DNA of 64,000 bases, from NCBI RefSeq assembly GCF_028372415.1, contig NC_092875.1, forward strand, positions 352,242,225 through 352,306,224, given 5' to 3'. Numbering within the stretch: position 1 is the first letter of the stretch; each line of letters starts with the position of its first letter. Positions 11,086 through 21,180 of this stretch are shown here, piece after piece. The position numbers were made by a program, and so were the translations under genes. The stretch comes from Notamacropus eugenii. Lineage: Eukaryota; Chordata; Mammalia; Diprotodontia; Macropodidae. The notes under the pieces are model-generated. The model made no database searches, had not been told where the DNA came from, and worked only from the letters and a program-made list of their open reading frames with translations.

Positions 11086-11761
11086 TTTCCCAGCCAGTGA
11101 CTTGACTTCTTAGTATTCTCTTCACACCCACTTTGCCTCCAGATCCACCCAGCCAGTGCTTGGGGTCTGAGATTCAAATGCTGCTTCCCAGCCTCAGGGC
11201 TTTGGGCTGGGGCGGGGCTACTATTCAGTGTGAGATTAAGCTCAGGTGCTCAGGTGGGGGCAGGGTCACCTCATGGGGCTAAATTTCTTCAGGGGGTTTA
11301 TGCAGAGACCTTCAACAATGGATCCAGGCTCCTGCCTACTTGGGGAACCCCAGTCTGCTCCCGCCTCCACTGCTGCCTCCCAAGGGGGCCTGAGTTATGG
11401 GGGGACCCCACTCCCTTCTCGGCAAGCCGAGAAGACCCTCTCACCAATCTTTGGGGCCAGTGGGTGGAGGGACCTGCACGGCCACTGGAGATTCCATCCC
11501 TGAAGCCTGCTTGGATCTGCTCCTCTCAGCACTGAGTGGCCAAGGCAGGGCTGGGCTTGGCTCCGGGTCCAGGGCGCGACGGACCTTTTGAGAGAGGTTT
11601 TCAGGGCTCTCTGGAACAGAAATTTCCTCTGCTCTGTTGTTCTGTGGCTTCTGCTGCTCCAGAATTTGTTGGGAGTTCTTCTTTACGGATATTTTATGGG
11701 CTGTGGGTTTGGAGCTAGCGTATGTGTGTCTTTCTACTCCACCATCTTGGCTCCGCCCCCC
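11086..11761 (-). promoter_or_regulatory. 5' untranslated/internal promoter region of the HAL1-like element
   Basis: This is GC-rich and relatively CpG-rich compared with its surroundings (ggcggggct, gcgacgg, ctccgcc), as expected for an L1-family internal promoter. It begins with ggagccaagatggtggagta on the - strand. The overlapping short frames on the + strand (11230-11776) are by-products of the composition. Its 5' end points toward ADAMTS16, about 7.3 kb away. Confidence 0.6.
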
Positions 11762-12718
11762 ACCACTTTACCTTAATAAGGTAAAAGAAACAATAACATA
11801 GATATAAATATATTAAAGCAATATGTCAGTAATAAAATATAACATAATACACATACAAATCTGATTACACTCTCCCACCACTGCTATCAACAGCTATGGT
11901 AAAGAGTGGGAACACACTAATTGGACCTAATCAAAGAAGTACATGTCAGAAAGTCCCAAGTCAACTAAAAAGACTATTCCTTAGTGTCCATTCAGGAACA
12001 TTTGCTAAGTTAGTTAAACTCACTGCTTAATGCTTGATCCTCACCTCTCCTCTCATTCAACAAAGCTTTTGTAAACTCTTTGAATTTGCCATCAATCAAA
12101 AAGGGTACTTTGCCAAGTCTTTTCTATTACATCCTTTATTTAAGGAGCAGTTATCTTTAATTCAGACCATTTGCCAAACTAGCTCATCAAACTGGCTATC
12201 TCTGGGTTATGCAGACCAGACCAGTCAGTTGCTCACCCACCCAGATGCTGAAGAGTCCAATCAAAACAGAGCTGACAGAAACATTGCTAATCTCACTCAT
12301 CCAGACAGCCAAGCAACCTCCCCCTTTGTTCTTCCTGAAGCAGGAGATGGAAATAGAGGACAAAAAGCCCTCATCTCAAAGTCCTTTCACAGGTGTTTCT
12401 GGACCCGTAGGCCAATGATGTCAACTCTCCCTGAGCAATCAGAAGTCACTCAACTGACACATTCTTTTCTCTGGCTTGCTTAAGCTGCCACAGTTCTAAC
12501 AAAATCACTTTTTTTTTACTCCTCACTTCTAAGGTTCTTCTTCTTTGGCTATTTTTGCTTTCTCTTGTCTCTCTTAGCACTCTCTGACTGTAGTGCTTGG
12601 TTTAATTGAGAGCCTCTTGATTCTGAGTGACACACTTTACTTTAAGAAGTCATAATTCCCTAAAATTCTGCTACCAAGTCAGCAGTCCTTTTTCAATCAT
12701 AACTCCATCTCCAAATGC
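11762..12718. other. Unassigned sequence with a 149-codon open frame
   Basis: No repeat or gene family recognised. A + strand frame from 12034 to 12483 (149 codons) is longer than most chance frames here. It shows no domain, no signal peptide and no splice-supported extension. I do not call it a gene. Confidence 0.4.
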
Positions 12719-13066
12719 TGTAATGGGGCTTCAGTTTTTGCCTATATAACCTAAAATAACACCATCCACATGGGAGAGTGGGAAATTGCAAGGACTTGCT
12801 TTGAGGAAAAAACATCCTGTATTCCTCTACCGCATGAGTGATAGGAGCCTCTTTTCACTAGAGGCATAAATGAAACTCACCAGCTCTTTACTCTACCTGA
12901 TAGAGTGACAGACTCAGTCTTTCTGATGGCATCCAAAGGTGAAGGTCTTGCTCACCCAAAGCATGGGCACCATGGGTAGAGGAAAGGGCCACTTTTCCTT
13001 ACACTTAGATTGTGTGGCTCCAAGTTCATCTTAGGGGAGCTGGGCATACCCTAAAGCCCCATTACA
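12719..13066. mobile_element. 348-bp element with 16-bp terminal inverted repeats
   Basis: The left end is tgtaatggggcttcag (12719-12734) and the right end is ctaaagccccattaca (13051-13066). These are inverted copies with 15 of 16 matches. The ends TGTAAT...ATTACA also fit the TG...CA termini of an LTR, and a TATA-like cctatataac lies at 12741. It could be a MITE or a small solo LTR. No convincing target duplication flanks it, and I do not recognise the family. Confidence 0.55.
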
Positions 13067-13390
13067 ATAATATTTCTCATTTGCTTTGTTTTGCTCTCCT
13101 TAGTCATGAAATATATACAGATTAGCAGAAATGCAGAAAATAAATCATGTTTCAGCACTGGAAGTCTCTAGCAAGATAAACTGTTTCTTTGGTGTCCTTA
13201 AATCTTTCTTTGAATTCAATTTCTCTAGTTTTTAATAAATAAAATATCTTCCCTGACCTCTTTGTAACATGAAACTTTTCTCATATAAGCAAAGCATCAC
13301 GTCACCTTGTTGACAGAGATCCAAGTCCTCAAATCCACAGTTTTTTCTCTACAACTGTCCCAAATCCTACCTGAATGCTCTATTTCTCCA

Positions 13391-13463
13391 AATATATATG
13401 TATATATATATGTATATATATATACATATATATATGTATATATATATACATATATATATATTT
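13391..13463. repeat. (TA)n/(TGTA)n microsatellite
   Basis: Alternating TA with periodic tgta and taca units over about 73 bp. Confidence 0.95.
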
Positions 13464-13624
13464 AACAACATATATAAAAGCAAAGTTCGTTTTTCTACTC
13501 TGATTTAGGTAATTTTCATCCATAGCACTTATAATATCTTACTTTGACAATAAAATAGAGATCTCTTCTTTTTCACAAAATCACTTTTGTGTCCTTTTCA
13601 ATTAATAACTATGTTTTGTTTTAT

Positions 13625-13740
13625 GAAAAGGACTTTAAAGAGATAGTATACCTTATATGAGGATCAAATGAAATAATATATTTAAAGCCTTTGGAAAACT
13701 TTAAGGTACCATATAAGTGCTAGCTATTATTATTAAGAAC
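13625..13740 (+). mobile_element. MIR/THER-type SINE fragment
   Basis: Contains the 3' half of a MIR-like SINE: aggatcaaatgaaataatat, then a taaagcctttggaaaacttt segment and a gctattattattaag end. Confidence 0.6.
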
Positions 13741-14179
13741 AAAAACTAAGATATTCACAAGGTCATAGGGATGAAAGTAGGGGGATTATTCCAGAATCTT
13801 GATTAAATCAGGCAGAGCTAATTCACAAAAGTAAGAGTAAAAGAAGCATGAGATTAACAACATCTCAAACAAAAGTCAAGGGTACCATAGATTTATGGAG
13901 TAGGGGGAGGATATGAAATAGAATTTTAGGATCAGAATAAAATAATTCAGTATTCAGAGAAACTACAGAGATTAAGGGAAGGCATGCTAAGTGGCCACCA
14001 TTTAGGGTCCACTATTTGCTCACACATATCTTTGCCTACGTTGATCCACATCTCAGGCCTTGCACCTGCACTTCTACTGAACAAGTATAAACATCAAGGT
14101 TAGGGTTACTTTTTGAAAATAGTACCTTTCTTCACATCAGTTTTTCTCCCTGTACGTCTCAGCTGTGAAAAGATATAAG

Positions 14180-14400
14180 AATATTAGACAGAGAGAAAGC
14201 ATGGTCTAACAGGAAAAGGTTGGAAACGAATTAGAATACGAGCTATGGCACTTAAAAGCTATGGAAAACAACAGGCAATATCCGAGTCTTATTTTTGTTC
14301 CTGTAAAATGTCGATATTATTTGTACTACTTGTCTCAGAGGGTTGGGGTGCTGAAAGTGCTTTGTAAACCTTAAATCATTACATAGAAATGCATTTTGTA
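14180..14400 (+). mobile_element. MIR/THER-type SINE
   Basis: A diverged copy: gcatggtctaacaggaaaag head, then cttatttttgttcctgtaaaa, tgtctcagagggtt and gtgctttgtaaacctt in MIR order. An A-run follows at about 14400-14413. Confidence 0.6.
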
Positions 14401-14825
14401 AAAAAAAAAAAAATCTATAAACGTGTTCACCACCTGGTTCAGGATAAAGCACACTGCCCTTGCCTGATGTCTGTTAATGCTCTGTGGCCTTTAGACACAG
14501 AAGTCCACAATTCAGCACATGCTGCAGATTACTCTGTATCAGTGTTTTCAAAGTGTTTTTCATTCATCCTATTCAACAAGCAGTAGAGTAGGCTACTGTG
14601 TGAATACAATAGTCCAAGGAGATTCAAGAGAACTGCCATGTGTTCTTAAGTGTTTTGGATTTCCAAGATGATCCAGCAGTATTTATCTGATTTGAATAAG
14701 CAATAGATTGAACAGAACGTTTAAATTAAATAAAATAATAAAGAGCCTCTATATGAAAGAAAATTAATTCTGCTTTTTGTGGATGGGGAATAGCAGGCAG
14801 TTAATGTTTAAATGGATGGATGCCT

Positions 14826-14871
14826 ATATGTATGTGTTTGTATGTACCTATATACATACATACATACATAT

Positions 14872-14922
<51 letters not shown>
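14826..14922. repeat. (TATG)n/(TACA)n/(TA)n microsatellite
   Basis: Compound repeat ending in about 20 uninterrupted TA units (14883-14922). Confidence 0.95.
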
Positions 14923-14923
<1 letters not shown>

Positions 14924-16074
14924 TGAAGGCCCAGTTCATGTGTAAAAAAATGCCAGCATTTATAGTTCTCATAATTTATTGCAGCTTTAAGAGAAGGTCA
15001 GCAAATTGATTTCAAGCATGAGAAAAGTAATTTCAAAGGATTTCTTTCTTTAAACAGGATCAAACTTACTCCCTTGCTTTGATTTCAAACAGAAGTTATA
15101 GTATTTCTAGCAGCCCTTAGTGGATGCAGTAGATCTTGCCACTGTCCTGGCTAAGTTAGAACTTAAAGGGTTTTAGGTGTTTCAGAGTCATTCCATTTAA
15201 TCACAACATTCTTTAGGAGATCCTTCCTGGCCAAAGCAGAAGTCAGGTGTAGTGCTGCTGGTTTGCAAAAAAGACTTAGACTGGTTTTAGTCATAGCTGA
15301 AATAAAAAATGGAAATGCCTAAATTGCAGACTTGGACTTGCATCATTCAGATCCCTAGATGCTGGTGACATTGTTACTATAATGTAGGAAGCTGCTTTAT
15401 GATGCTTATCCCTACAGTTGAACAAGATGAAGAAACCACATTTCTGTTCAGAAAAAAACCCCTTTATTCTCTTCTCATAATGGGAAGGGAGCTATTAAGC
15501 AATTCCTGGTTTTATTCTATAAGAGAATTTGTCCTAAAAGTGATTCCTTTTAAATCAGGCTATCTTCCTTCCTTCCTTCTGTTTGAACTTATGAACAAGA
15601 GTGCCTTTGGGTTTCTACATGTGAGAGTAATTAGGATTAAGGAAATCTGATTCCTTTTAATTTTATACTGGACATAGGAGTCCTGTGGTCTCTAAAGGAT
15701 GCATTGTTAAGTAGAGATTCATATGTATCAAACATGTAATACATATTATTCATGTATTTATTTGTGGCAAAGGAATAATTTGTCTTCTGTTGAAGGAATG
15801 TCATCAGACTTTTGATATTTTGACCAATCCTCTTGCTTCTGAGTAAAATTAAACCCTGGCAAACAGATATTTGGTCAAGGGGTTACAATGTCTGAAATTT
15901 CCAAACACTTCCATTTTTTTCCAGTGGTTTCAATTGTTTTGCAAAGAATTTCACAAGAAGATAGAGCTTATAACTCAGAGTAGACAACGTGTAGATATTC
16001 TATCAGATGTAGGAGCTGCTCAGGACTTCAACTGTTCTGAGTGGGATACACTTGGGATAATAGCAAACAAATTA
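14923..16074. other. Unassigned intergenic sequence
   Basis: No gene, RNA or clear repeat recognised. Confidence 0.4.
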
Positions 16075-16460
16075 AATTCAACAAAAAATGTATTAAGTAT
16101 CTATTATATGTAAGATATTGTGATAATAATGAAGTTCTGTAGTGTTTTAAAATTTTCAAAATGATTTGTAAAAAATAAAGTGACTTCACAACAATCCTGT
16201 CACGTGAATACTATTATCCCAATTTTATACATTACGCTCAATTTGTTAAGTATTTCTTAAACAGCTGCTATGTTCCAGGCACTGTGCTTCGTGCTAGGAA
16301 TGCAAAGGAGTGAAGTATGCTTTTCTCTCTAGAAGTTCTAATTCCACTGGGATAAGAAAATAGGCTCAAAGAAATAAGTGATTTGCCCATAGTCAAAAAA
16401 AGTGTATATCGAAGAAGCAGAAATTGAACCCAGGTCTCTTCTAACTTCAAGTCCAGTGCA
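16075..16460 (-). mobile_element. MIR and L2 3'-end fragments
   Basis: Three short pieces read as reversed MIR or L2. These are actattatcccaattttat near 16210, tatgttccaggcactgtgct near 16270 (3' end of L2/MIR), and gtgatttgcccatagtcaa with aaattgaacccaggtctct near 16377-16440 (MIR body). The order suggests one or two rearranged - strand copies. Confidence 0.6.
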
Positions 16461-16589
16461 TAAAGGAAACATCCGTGGAAAGAAACTCATCTGGCAAACT
16501 ATAAGAAAATAATTTAAGCTTTAAAAATAGGCAACGGAAGGTAGAGGTGAGAAGAGAAGGGCAGAGTATTTGATCCCTAGAACAAATAA

Positions 16590-16785
16590 CTGACATTTGT
16601 ATAATATGAGGTTCACCAACTGCTTTACATACGTAATGTCATTTGAGCCTCACAATGACTCTGTGAGGTAATAACTAAGGGTATTATTATCTTTCTTTTA
16701 TGGAGAAGAAAACTGAAGCTTACTGAGACAAAGTGAATTACACATAGCCACCCATCTAGTAAGTACCATTCCATCCTCCCACCCT
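16590..16785 (-). mobile_element. MIR/THER-type SINE
   Basis: Reversed MIR order on the + strand: gtcatttgagcctcacaatg, actctgtgaggtaata, gagaagaaaactgaagctta, then a decayed tagccacccatctagtaagt block. Confidence 0.75.
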
Positions 16786-16793
16786 CTCCTGCT

Positions 16794-16794
<1 letters not shown>

Positions 16795-16850
<56 letters not shown>
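16795..16850. repeat. (CA)28 microsatellite
   Basis: An uninterrupted CA run of about 56 bp directly beside the 3' side of the SINE at 16590-16785. Confidence 0.98.
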
Positions 16851-16859
<9 letters not shown>

Positions 16860-16954
16860 AAATATATTTAGAATCTGGTTAATAAAAGGGTCAAGGGAAT
16901 ACTAAGAATAAAAGAAAGAACTATGGTAAAGGAAAAGAACTTGGACATGTGATG

Positions 16955-17275
16955 GCTAATAGTTCACCTTTATATAGTGTTTTAAAATATGTAAAAGTAT
17001 TTCACCAATTTTATTTTATTTAATTCTCACAAAAGAAATACCTGCAAGGTAGCTGCTATTGTTATCCCATTCTATTGTTATCTCCATTTTACTGATGAGG
17101 AAACTGAGGCAGAAATTAAGTGACTTGCCCAGGGTCACACATCTAGTAAATGTTTAAAATTTTTAACATTTAACATTTAAAAATGTTTAAAATATGGTAA
17201 ATCTGAGGGGAGGATTTCAACCCAAGTCTTCCTGACTTCAAGTTCAAAACTCTCCCCACTGTATCATTTATCAGC
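16955..17275 (-). mobile_element. THER/MIR-type SINE
   Basis: Contains attttactgatgaggaaactg, gtgacttgcccagggtcaca and agtcttcctgacttcaagtt on the + strand, the reversed body and head of a CORE-type SINE. A short AT-rich duplication (tttaaaat/taacattt) interrupts it near 17150-17195. Confidence 0.8.
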
Positions 17276-18035
17276 TTCAGTATTCTATACCCCTCCCCTA
17301 AAAAAGGGGGTGTGAAAAGAGAAGTCACTTTGGTGTCACACTAGTACTAGAAGCACCATGTATCAGTCCCAGTCATTATCACAGTTTCGGTGTTAGCCTC
17401 AGTCTTTTGTCATAGATTGAATATACATACCAAATATTTTCCCTCAGTTTTAGTGCCTGCTCCACCTCTCTGATTCCCTCGCCCTACTCTGAATCACTGC
17501 ATAGTGCACTGGTCCATCCACTTGGATTCCTAGGGTACCATGATCGGCCACACCAGAAAGATGATTTTGGGGAAACAGGTGGCAGAATGAACAGTAGAGG
17601 AAGGATTAGGCATGAAAACTGAAAAAAATTACAATTAAACCCAGCTGCTCTATCAATTAAAGCAAAACTTCAGGATGCTGAGGGAGGTGGAGAGGGCAAG
17701 AGAGTCAGAGAGATGTAGGGAAGGAAGAGAAAAAAGAGGGAGAGAAGTAAAACAGAAAGAATGGATTTAAGATGAAACTAAAATGGAGGGAAGAAAAAAG
17801 GTGAGAAATGGGATAATTTTAAATTCAGGAGATTCATGTAACCCCTGCTCAGTTCTTACAACTTTTCCCCCTCCCCCAGATCTGAAAGTGATCCTTCCTT
17901 GCGGTTTGTGTTCTTCCAGAAATATCAGCAGTTCATAGGATCGGAGTTGTTGCCAGGGATGTTAGAGCTCTTCTGAGTCCAACTCAAAAGCAGTTTGTGG
18001 CAGTTTAGTTTGAAGGTATGTTTTCAAGTCAGTTC
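17276..18035. other. Unassigned upstream sequence with a purine-rich stretch
   Basis: No gene recognised. From about 17685 to 17810 the + strand is strongly A/G-rich (gggaggtggagagggcaaga and similar blocks). It lies upstream of the ADAMTS16 promoter block. Confidence 0.4.
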
Positions 18036-18800
18036 TGACTCGTTCTGCCTCTCCTTTCTGCCCATCGCTGGCTGGGGCAACCCACCCCAGCTCCTCAGTA
18101 GCACTTAGCCAGGATCAGAGGTTGCTGGGAGACAAGAGGTGATTAATTCCATCACCTTCCTGTCCCCTTCACAGTGGTCAGGGATGAGCTTGATCGATGT
18201 GTTTATACTAATGCTGACTAAGGAAAAGGATCCAGAGACACCTAAGTGGAGTGCCTGCCTGGGAACAGCAGGGTGCATGTCCAGCCCCCCACTCCCGGGC
18301 CCTTGCCACAGGTGCTGTGATTCTCAGTTGGCTGGGCAGGTCCGTCACTCAAGAGGAGCCAGTTACTGGCCAGGATTAGAAAGAGGAGCCGAGGAAAGGG
18401 AGGGGAGGAGTGGAGGCGACTGGGTGAATTGCTGTGGCTGCCGAAGTTCACATGGGACGGACTGGCAGAGTGAATCCTGCATCGGCAAGCGGGTAGCACC
18501 CTCTGGCCTCTTGCCCTCCAGTTCTGCAGTCAATCCATCCTCCTGTGCCACCCGCTCCTCGCTGCTGTCCTAGTGGGGGCTCTGGATCTACCTCCCACCC
18601 CCTGCTCCTCCTGCTCCTCCTCCTGCCTGCCTCCCTCCTCCTCTTTCCCCCGGTCTCCCTTTGCTCCCCCTCCTCTCCCTCCTCCTCTTCCCCCTCCTCT
18701 CCTGGAGCTCTGAGGGTTCCCAGCTAAGGCTGCTGCCGCTGCCGCCGCTGCCACCCTTCTCTCGGTGCAGCACAATAATAACACTCACTGGCCCCGAGCT
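18036..18800 (+). promoter_or_regulatory. ADAMTS16: Probable ADAMTS16 promoter region
   Basis: This block ends about 250 bp before the ADAMTS16 start codon. It is richer in G+C and CpG than the rest of the window outside the HAL1-like 5' region: CpGs cluster from about 18340 to 18810, including gcatcggcaagcgggt and a gctgccgctgccgccgctgcc-type run near 18730-18752. No clear TATA box is seen, as is common for such promoters. The exact transcription start is not visible. Open frames on both strands here (for example 18139-18573) are attributed to composition. Confidence 0.6.
18586..18716. repeat. Pyrimidine (C/T) tract, G/A-rich on the - strand
   Basis: About 130 bp of nearly continuous C and T on the + strand, made of cctcctcct-like units. 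The - strand carries many GG/GGG runs separated by A. Such tracts can form triplex or G-quadruplex structures. That is inference from composition only. Confidence 0.85.
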
Positions 18801-18827
18801 CACGCCAGAGAAATAACTCTGCATTAG

Positions 18828-18947
18828 ATGCTATTGAATTGTCTCCCTGGCAGACCTGCAAACAGTGCAGCTGTGGCAAGAATACCTTGCTCTAAAGACA
18901 CTTCAAAGTCCAACTGGATGAATAACTCTAGAATTCAAATTATTTGA
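18828..18947 (+). other. Upstream ORF (39 codons) before ADAMTS16
   Basis: ATG at 18828 reads 39 codons to TGA at 18945-18947 with no other stop. A second in-frame ATG lies at 18918. It ends 107 bp before the main ATG at 19055 and is in a different frame. If the mRNA starts upstream of 18828, it could reduce translation of the main frame. The mRNA 5' end is unknown. Confidence 0.4.
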
Positions 18948-19054
18948 AGCTCTAATATCTGAAGGAAGAGACTGTTTAGGTGTATTAGTGGTGTACTTTG
19001 CGTCTTGCAGTGTGCGGTTTTAAATTAGAGGAAGGGCACTGGGGGGCTATCGCC

Positions 19055-19114
19055 ATGACCTTAAGGAGCTGGGTTGTGTCCTGGCTATTGCTGCTCTTTG
19101 AAATAGAATTAAAG
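19055..19114 (+). CDS. ADAMTS16: ADAMTS16 coding exon 1 (start, signal peptide)
   Basis: ADAMTS16 is a secreted zinc metalloprotease of the reprolysin family that acts on extracellular matrix. This exon codes for 20 residues: Met, a short Thr-Leu-Arg-Ser stretch, then a hydrophobic WVVSWLLLLF core typical of a signal peptide. The ATG has G at -3 and A at +4, a fair Kozak context. The exon ends AAG followed by gtaagt (19115), a strong donor, in phase 0. The human protein also begins with a short signal-peptide exon before an APACA motif. The primary sequence of the signal is not conserved, so the exon is assigned by position, frame and splice fit with exon 2. 5' untranslated sequence precedes it. 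Confidence 0.85.
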
Positions 19115-19272
19115 GTAAGTTGTTTTCTGTCAACCTTTTATTTTTAGTGTTTCTGAATGAATTATTGAGACATATTTTAATTGGGAGGGGATGATAAATT
19201 ATTCCCAACCCGCTGCCTTTGCCCCCCTTTATTTGGATTTGATCTCATGAAGTGTTTGCAAATGTTTTCTAG
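19115..19272 (+). other. ADAMTS16: ADAMTS16 intron 1 (158 bp)
   Basis: A very short intron bounded by gtaagt at 19115 and a tttctag acceptor at 19266-19272. No repeat lies within it. Confidence 0.8.
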
Positions 19273-19378
19273 CGTGCACCTGCGTGTGCTGTGGAAACAG
19301 CAGCTGGCGTTCCTGGAAGCCAAGACTTCCCGCATCCCTCGCTGCACTCACAGTTAGCGGACTTGGTAGAAAACAGTG
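19273..19378 (+). CDS. ADAMTS16: ADAMTS16 coding exon 2 (start of propeptide)
   Basis: The acceptor is tttctag (ending 19272) and the donor gtaagt (from 19379). The 106-nt exon gives 35 residues, RAPACAVETAAGVPGSQDF then PHPSLHSQLADLVENS, plus the first base of a split codon. The start matches the QAPACA stretch of human ADAMTS16, just after the signal peptide; cleavage near APACA is likely. The rest is poorly conserved and proline/alanine-rich in human, as expected for a linker. The split codon (G|AA, Glu) joins exon 3 correctly and sets the phase. The frame also runs on past the donor as open sequence. Confidence 0.88.
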
Positions 19379-20453
19379 GTAAGTCAATAAGGTTTGGGAT
19401 TCTAATCCTCGAAACTCAGCAGCTCATAAATTCTCTCGATACTTGGTTCTATGGTGCTGTAAGTGGTCATAATTGCAAGGAACACATCAAACCCTAATTA
19501 AAAAATACTTCTGTGCTTTCTTCTTGTTTCCTCACAGCACACCCCATAATTACCCTATCGTTACTAATTTTTTTTTACTGTATTGCCTTGTAAAACTGTA
19601 ATGACTTTGCTTACCAGGAAAATAATGTCAAATGTTAGGAAAGGGGCATTCAAATGTGTTTTCTGGGGAAGGTGGGGGTGGGGAAACATGAAGCTTTAAG
19701 AAAGTGGTAGTAACTATCTTGGTTTCTAAATCACAGGGAAGAGTTATGATCTATAATTAATATCAGACTACTACTGTTTATGAAATTTAGAATTCCCCTT
19801 ACTTATTTTGGATATCAAAACAATAGCATATAGAGAGTCAATTGCTCTTCACAGTACCTGTTCACTTTTTAAAGTGGATTTGACTCAAGTCTATGATCTA
19901 CTTTTTGTCTTGTGGAAGCACTGAAACTTGTAATTCTATGCAAAAAAATGAAAACCAGACCAACTGACATTATTTGGCTTTAGAAAAAATAATTCAGTGT
20001 GAAAAAAATCTTTATTTTTATGCTGCAATCATTTTAAGCATCACTATAAGTATTTTGATAATATGGCATTCAATTTGTTGAGTGTATCCCTTCATAGTGA
20101 AAACAGTCTTGGGATGCAGGTAGAAGGAGGCATTCTTTTTCTTGAGCTTACGTCTCAATGTATGTAAATAATGACATAGCTAAGAACAGCTATTTACCAC
20201 AGATTCTCTCTCAATAGCTTTTAAAATAACACCTACGTTTGAGGAAAATAAAACACAGTTATGAGATGAGTTCCAAGAATTAACTGAGTTTGAGAGTTCC
20301 TGAGCATAGGAGCATGGCAAGGAAAATAAATGTGAGCAGTTAACACATACATGAAATATTTAAATACTGCTCTACTTGGCACCGAATTGTGTAGTAAAAT
20401 CCCCAAAACAAAAGAAAGGGCATTGCTGAGATTTGCACCACTGCAAATGAAAT

Positions 20454-20468
20454 CCACTAGAGGGCGCT
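20454..20468 (+). promoter_or_regulatory. CTCF-like binding motif
   Basis: The 15-mer ccactagagggcgct fits the CTCF core CCASYAGRKGGCRS. It is one of few CpG-containing sites in intron 2, 1.4 kb downstream of the start codon. Binding is inferred from the motif alone. Confidence 0.55.
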
Positions 20469-20864
20469 AAATGTAAACATTACAAAGTGATTGGGAAATA
20501 AATTTTTAGTGTTGGTAGAGCAAGGTTATCTCTATTTACAGATTTTCCCCCCTTTTTTCCTGAGTTTTCTTCTAGCCTTTTCCATGACTTAACTTTAAAT
20601 CATGTAATGCAGTCTCATTATTTTTTTTACATGAAATAAAGCTTTTGAGAGTACTAAAATACCTTCTCTACAAATTGATGTTCCAAGCCTACCCCCAAAA
20701 ATCTTTTTTTAAATAAATCAAAAGTCAGCTTGGCAATATGTGATCCCATGTCCCTTGCGAAATTTAACTTTCATGAAATAATAAGCACCCGGAGAATAAT
20801 CTGAGACAACAATAAGTGGGAGGCAAGCTATGTGAGAAGATTTAAAGTTTAGCTTTAGACCAGG

Positions 20865-20985
20865 GTTTGAATTGTACCTCTCCAATTCACAATCTATGTG
20901 ACTTTGGCCAAGTCATTTAACTACTGCATGCTATGGTTTCTGTGTCTGTAAATAAGGGGCTTAGTCTGAATGTACTCTAAAGATA
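20865..20985 (+). mobile_element. MIR-type SINE fragment
   Basis: tatgtgactttggccaagtc then atttaactactgcatg and a gtgtctgtaaataaggggct block follow MIR order. Confidence 0.7.
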
Positions 20986-20989
20986 CTGT

Positions 20990-21180
20990 CTGTCAAATCA
21001 GAAGACCTGAATTCAAACCTCCTCTCTGCTACTTATTAACTGTGTGACCTTGGGCAAGTCCCTAATCCACCTTCCTGAGCCTAACTTTCTTCAGCTGGGA
21101 AATATGAGGTTTGAGACTAGATAGCATCTGAGGTAACTTCCAGCATTAGTTATGATCTTTTATAGCTCCAAATTCTGATT
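20990..21180 (+). mobile_element. MIR/THER-type SINE
   Basis: Contains agacctgaattcaaacctc, actgtgtgaccttgggcaag and a decayed ttcagctgggaaatatgag block, the head and body of a CORE-type SINE, directly after the previous copy. Confidence 0.75.

Larger units (their letters stand above)
8945..11761 (-). mobile_element. HAL1-like half-L1 element, apparently full length, ORF1 only
   Basis: Read on the - strand, the element has a GC-rich 5' untranslated region starting near 11761 (ggagccaagatggtggagta, the typical L1-family start). An intact ORF1 lies at 11085-10000, then about 1 kb of 3' untranslated sequence, then a poly(A) tail seen as T-runs at about 8957-9010. No ORF2 (endonuclease/RT) lies between ORF1 and the 3' region. 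This defines the HAL1 'half-L1' class, which depends on another LINE's enzyme. At 2.8 kb it seems complete. Clear target-site duplications were not identified. Confidence 0.85.

Noticed and set aside
11230..11776. Cluster of + strand frames of 60-101 codons
   Set aside because: Antisense to the GC-rich 5' region of the HAL1-like element, so composition explains them.
18139..18573. 144-codon + strand frame in the promoter block, and serine/glycine/alanine-rich frames on the other strand (18242-18824)
   Set aside because: These follow from GC-rich, C/T-biased sequence. No domain, no conserved motif, and they overlap each other on both strands.
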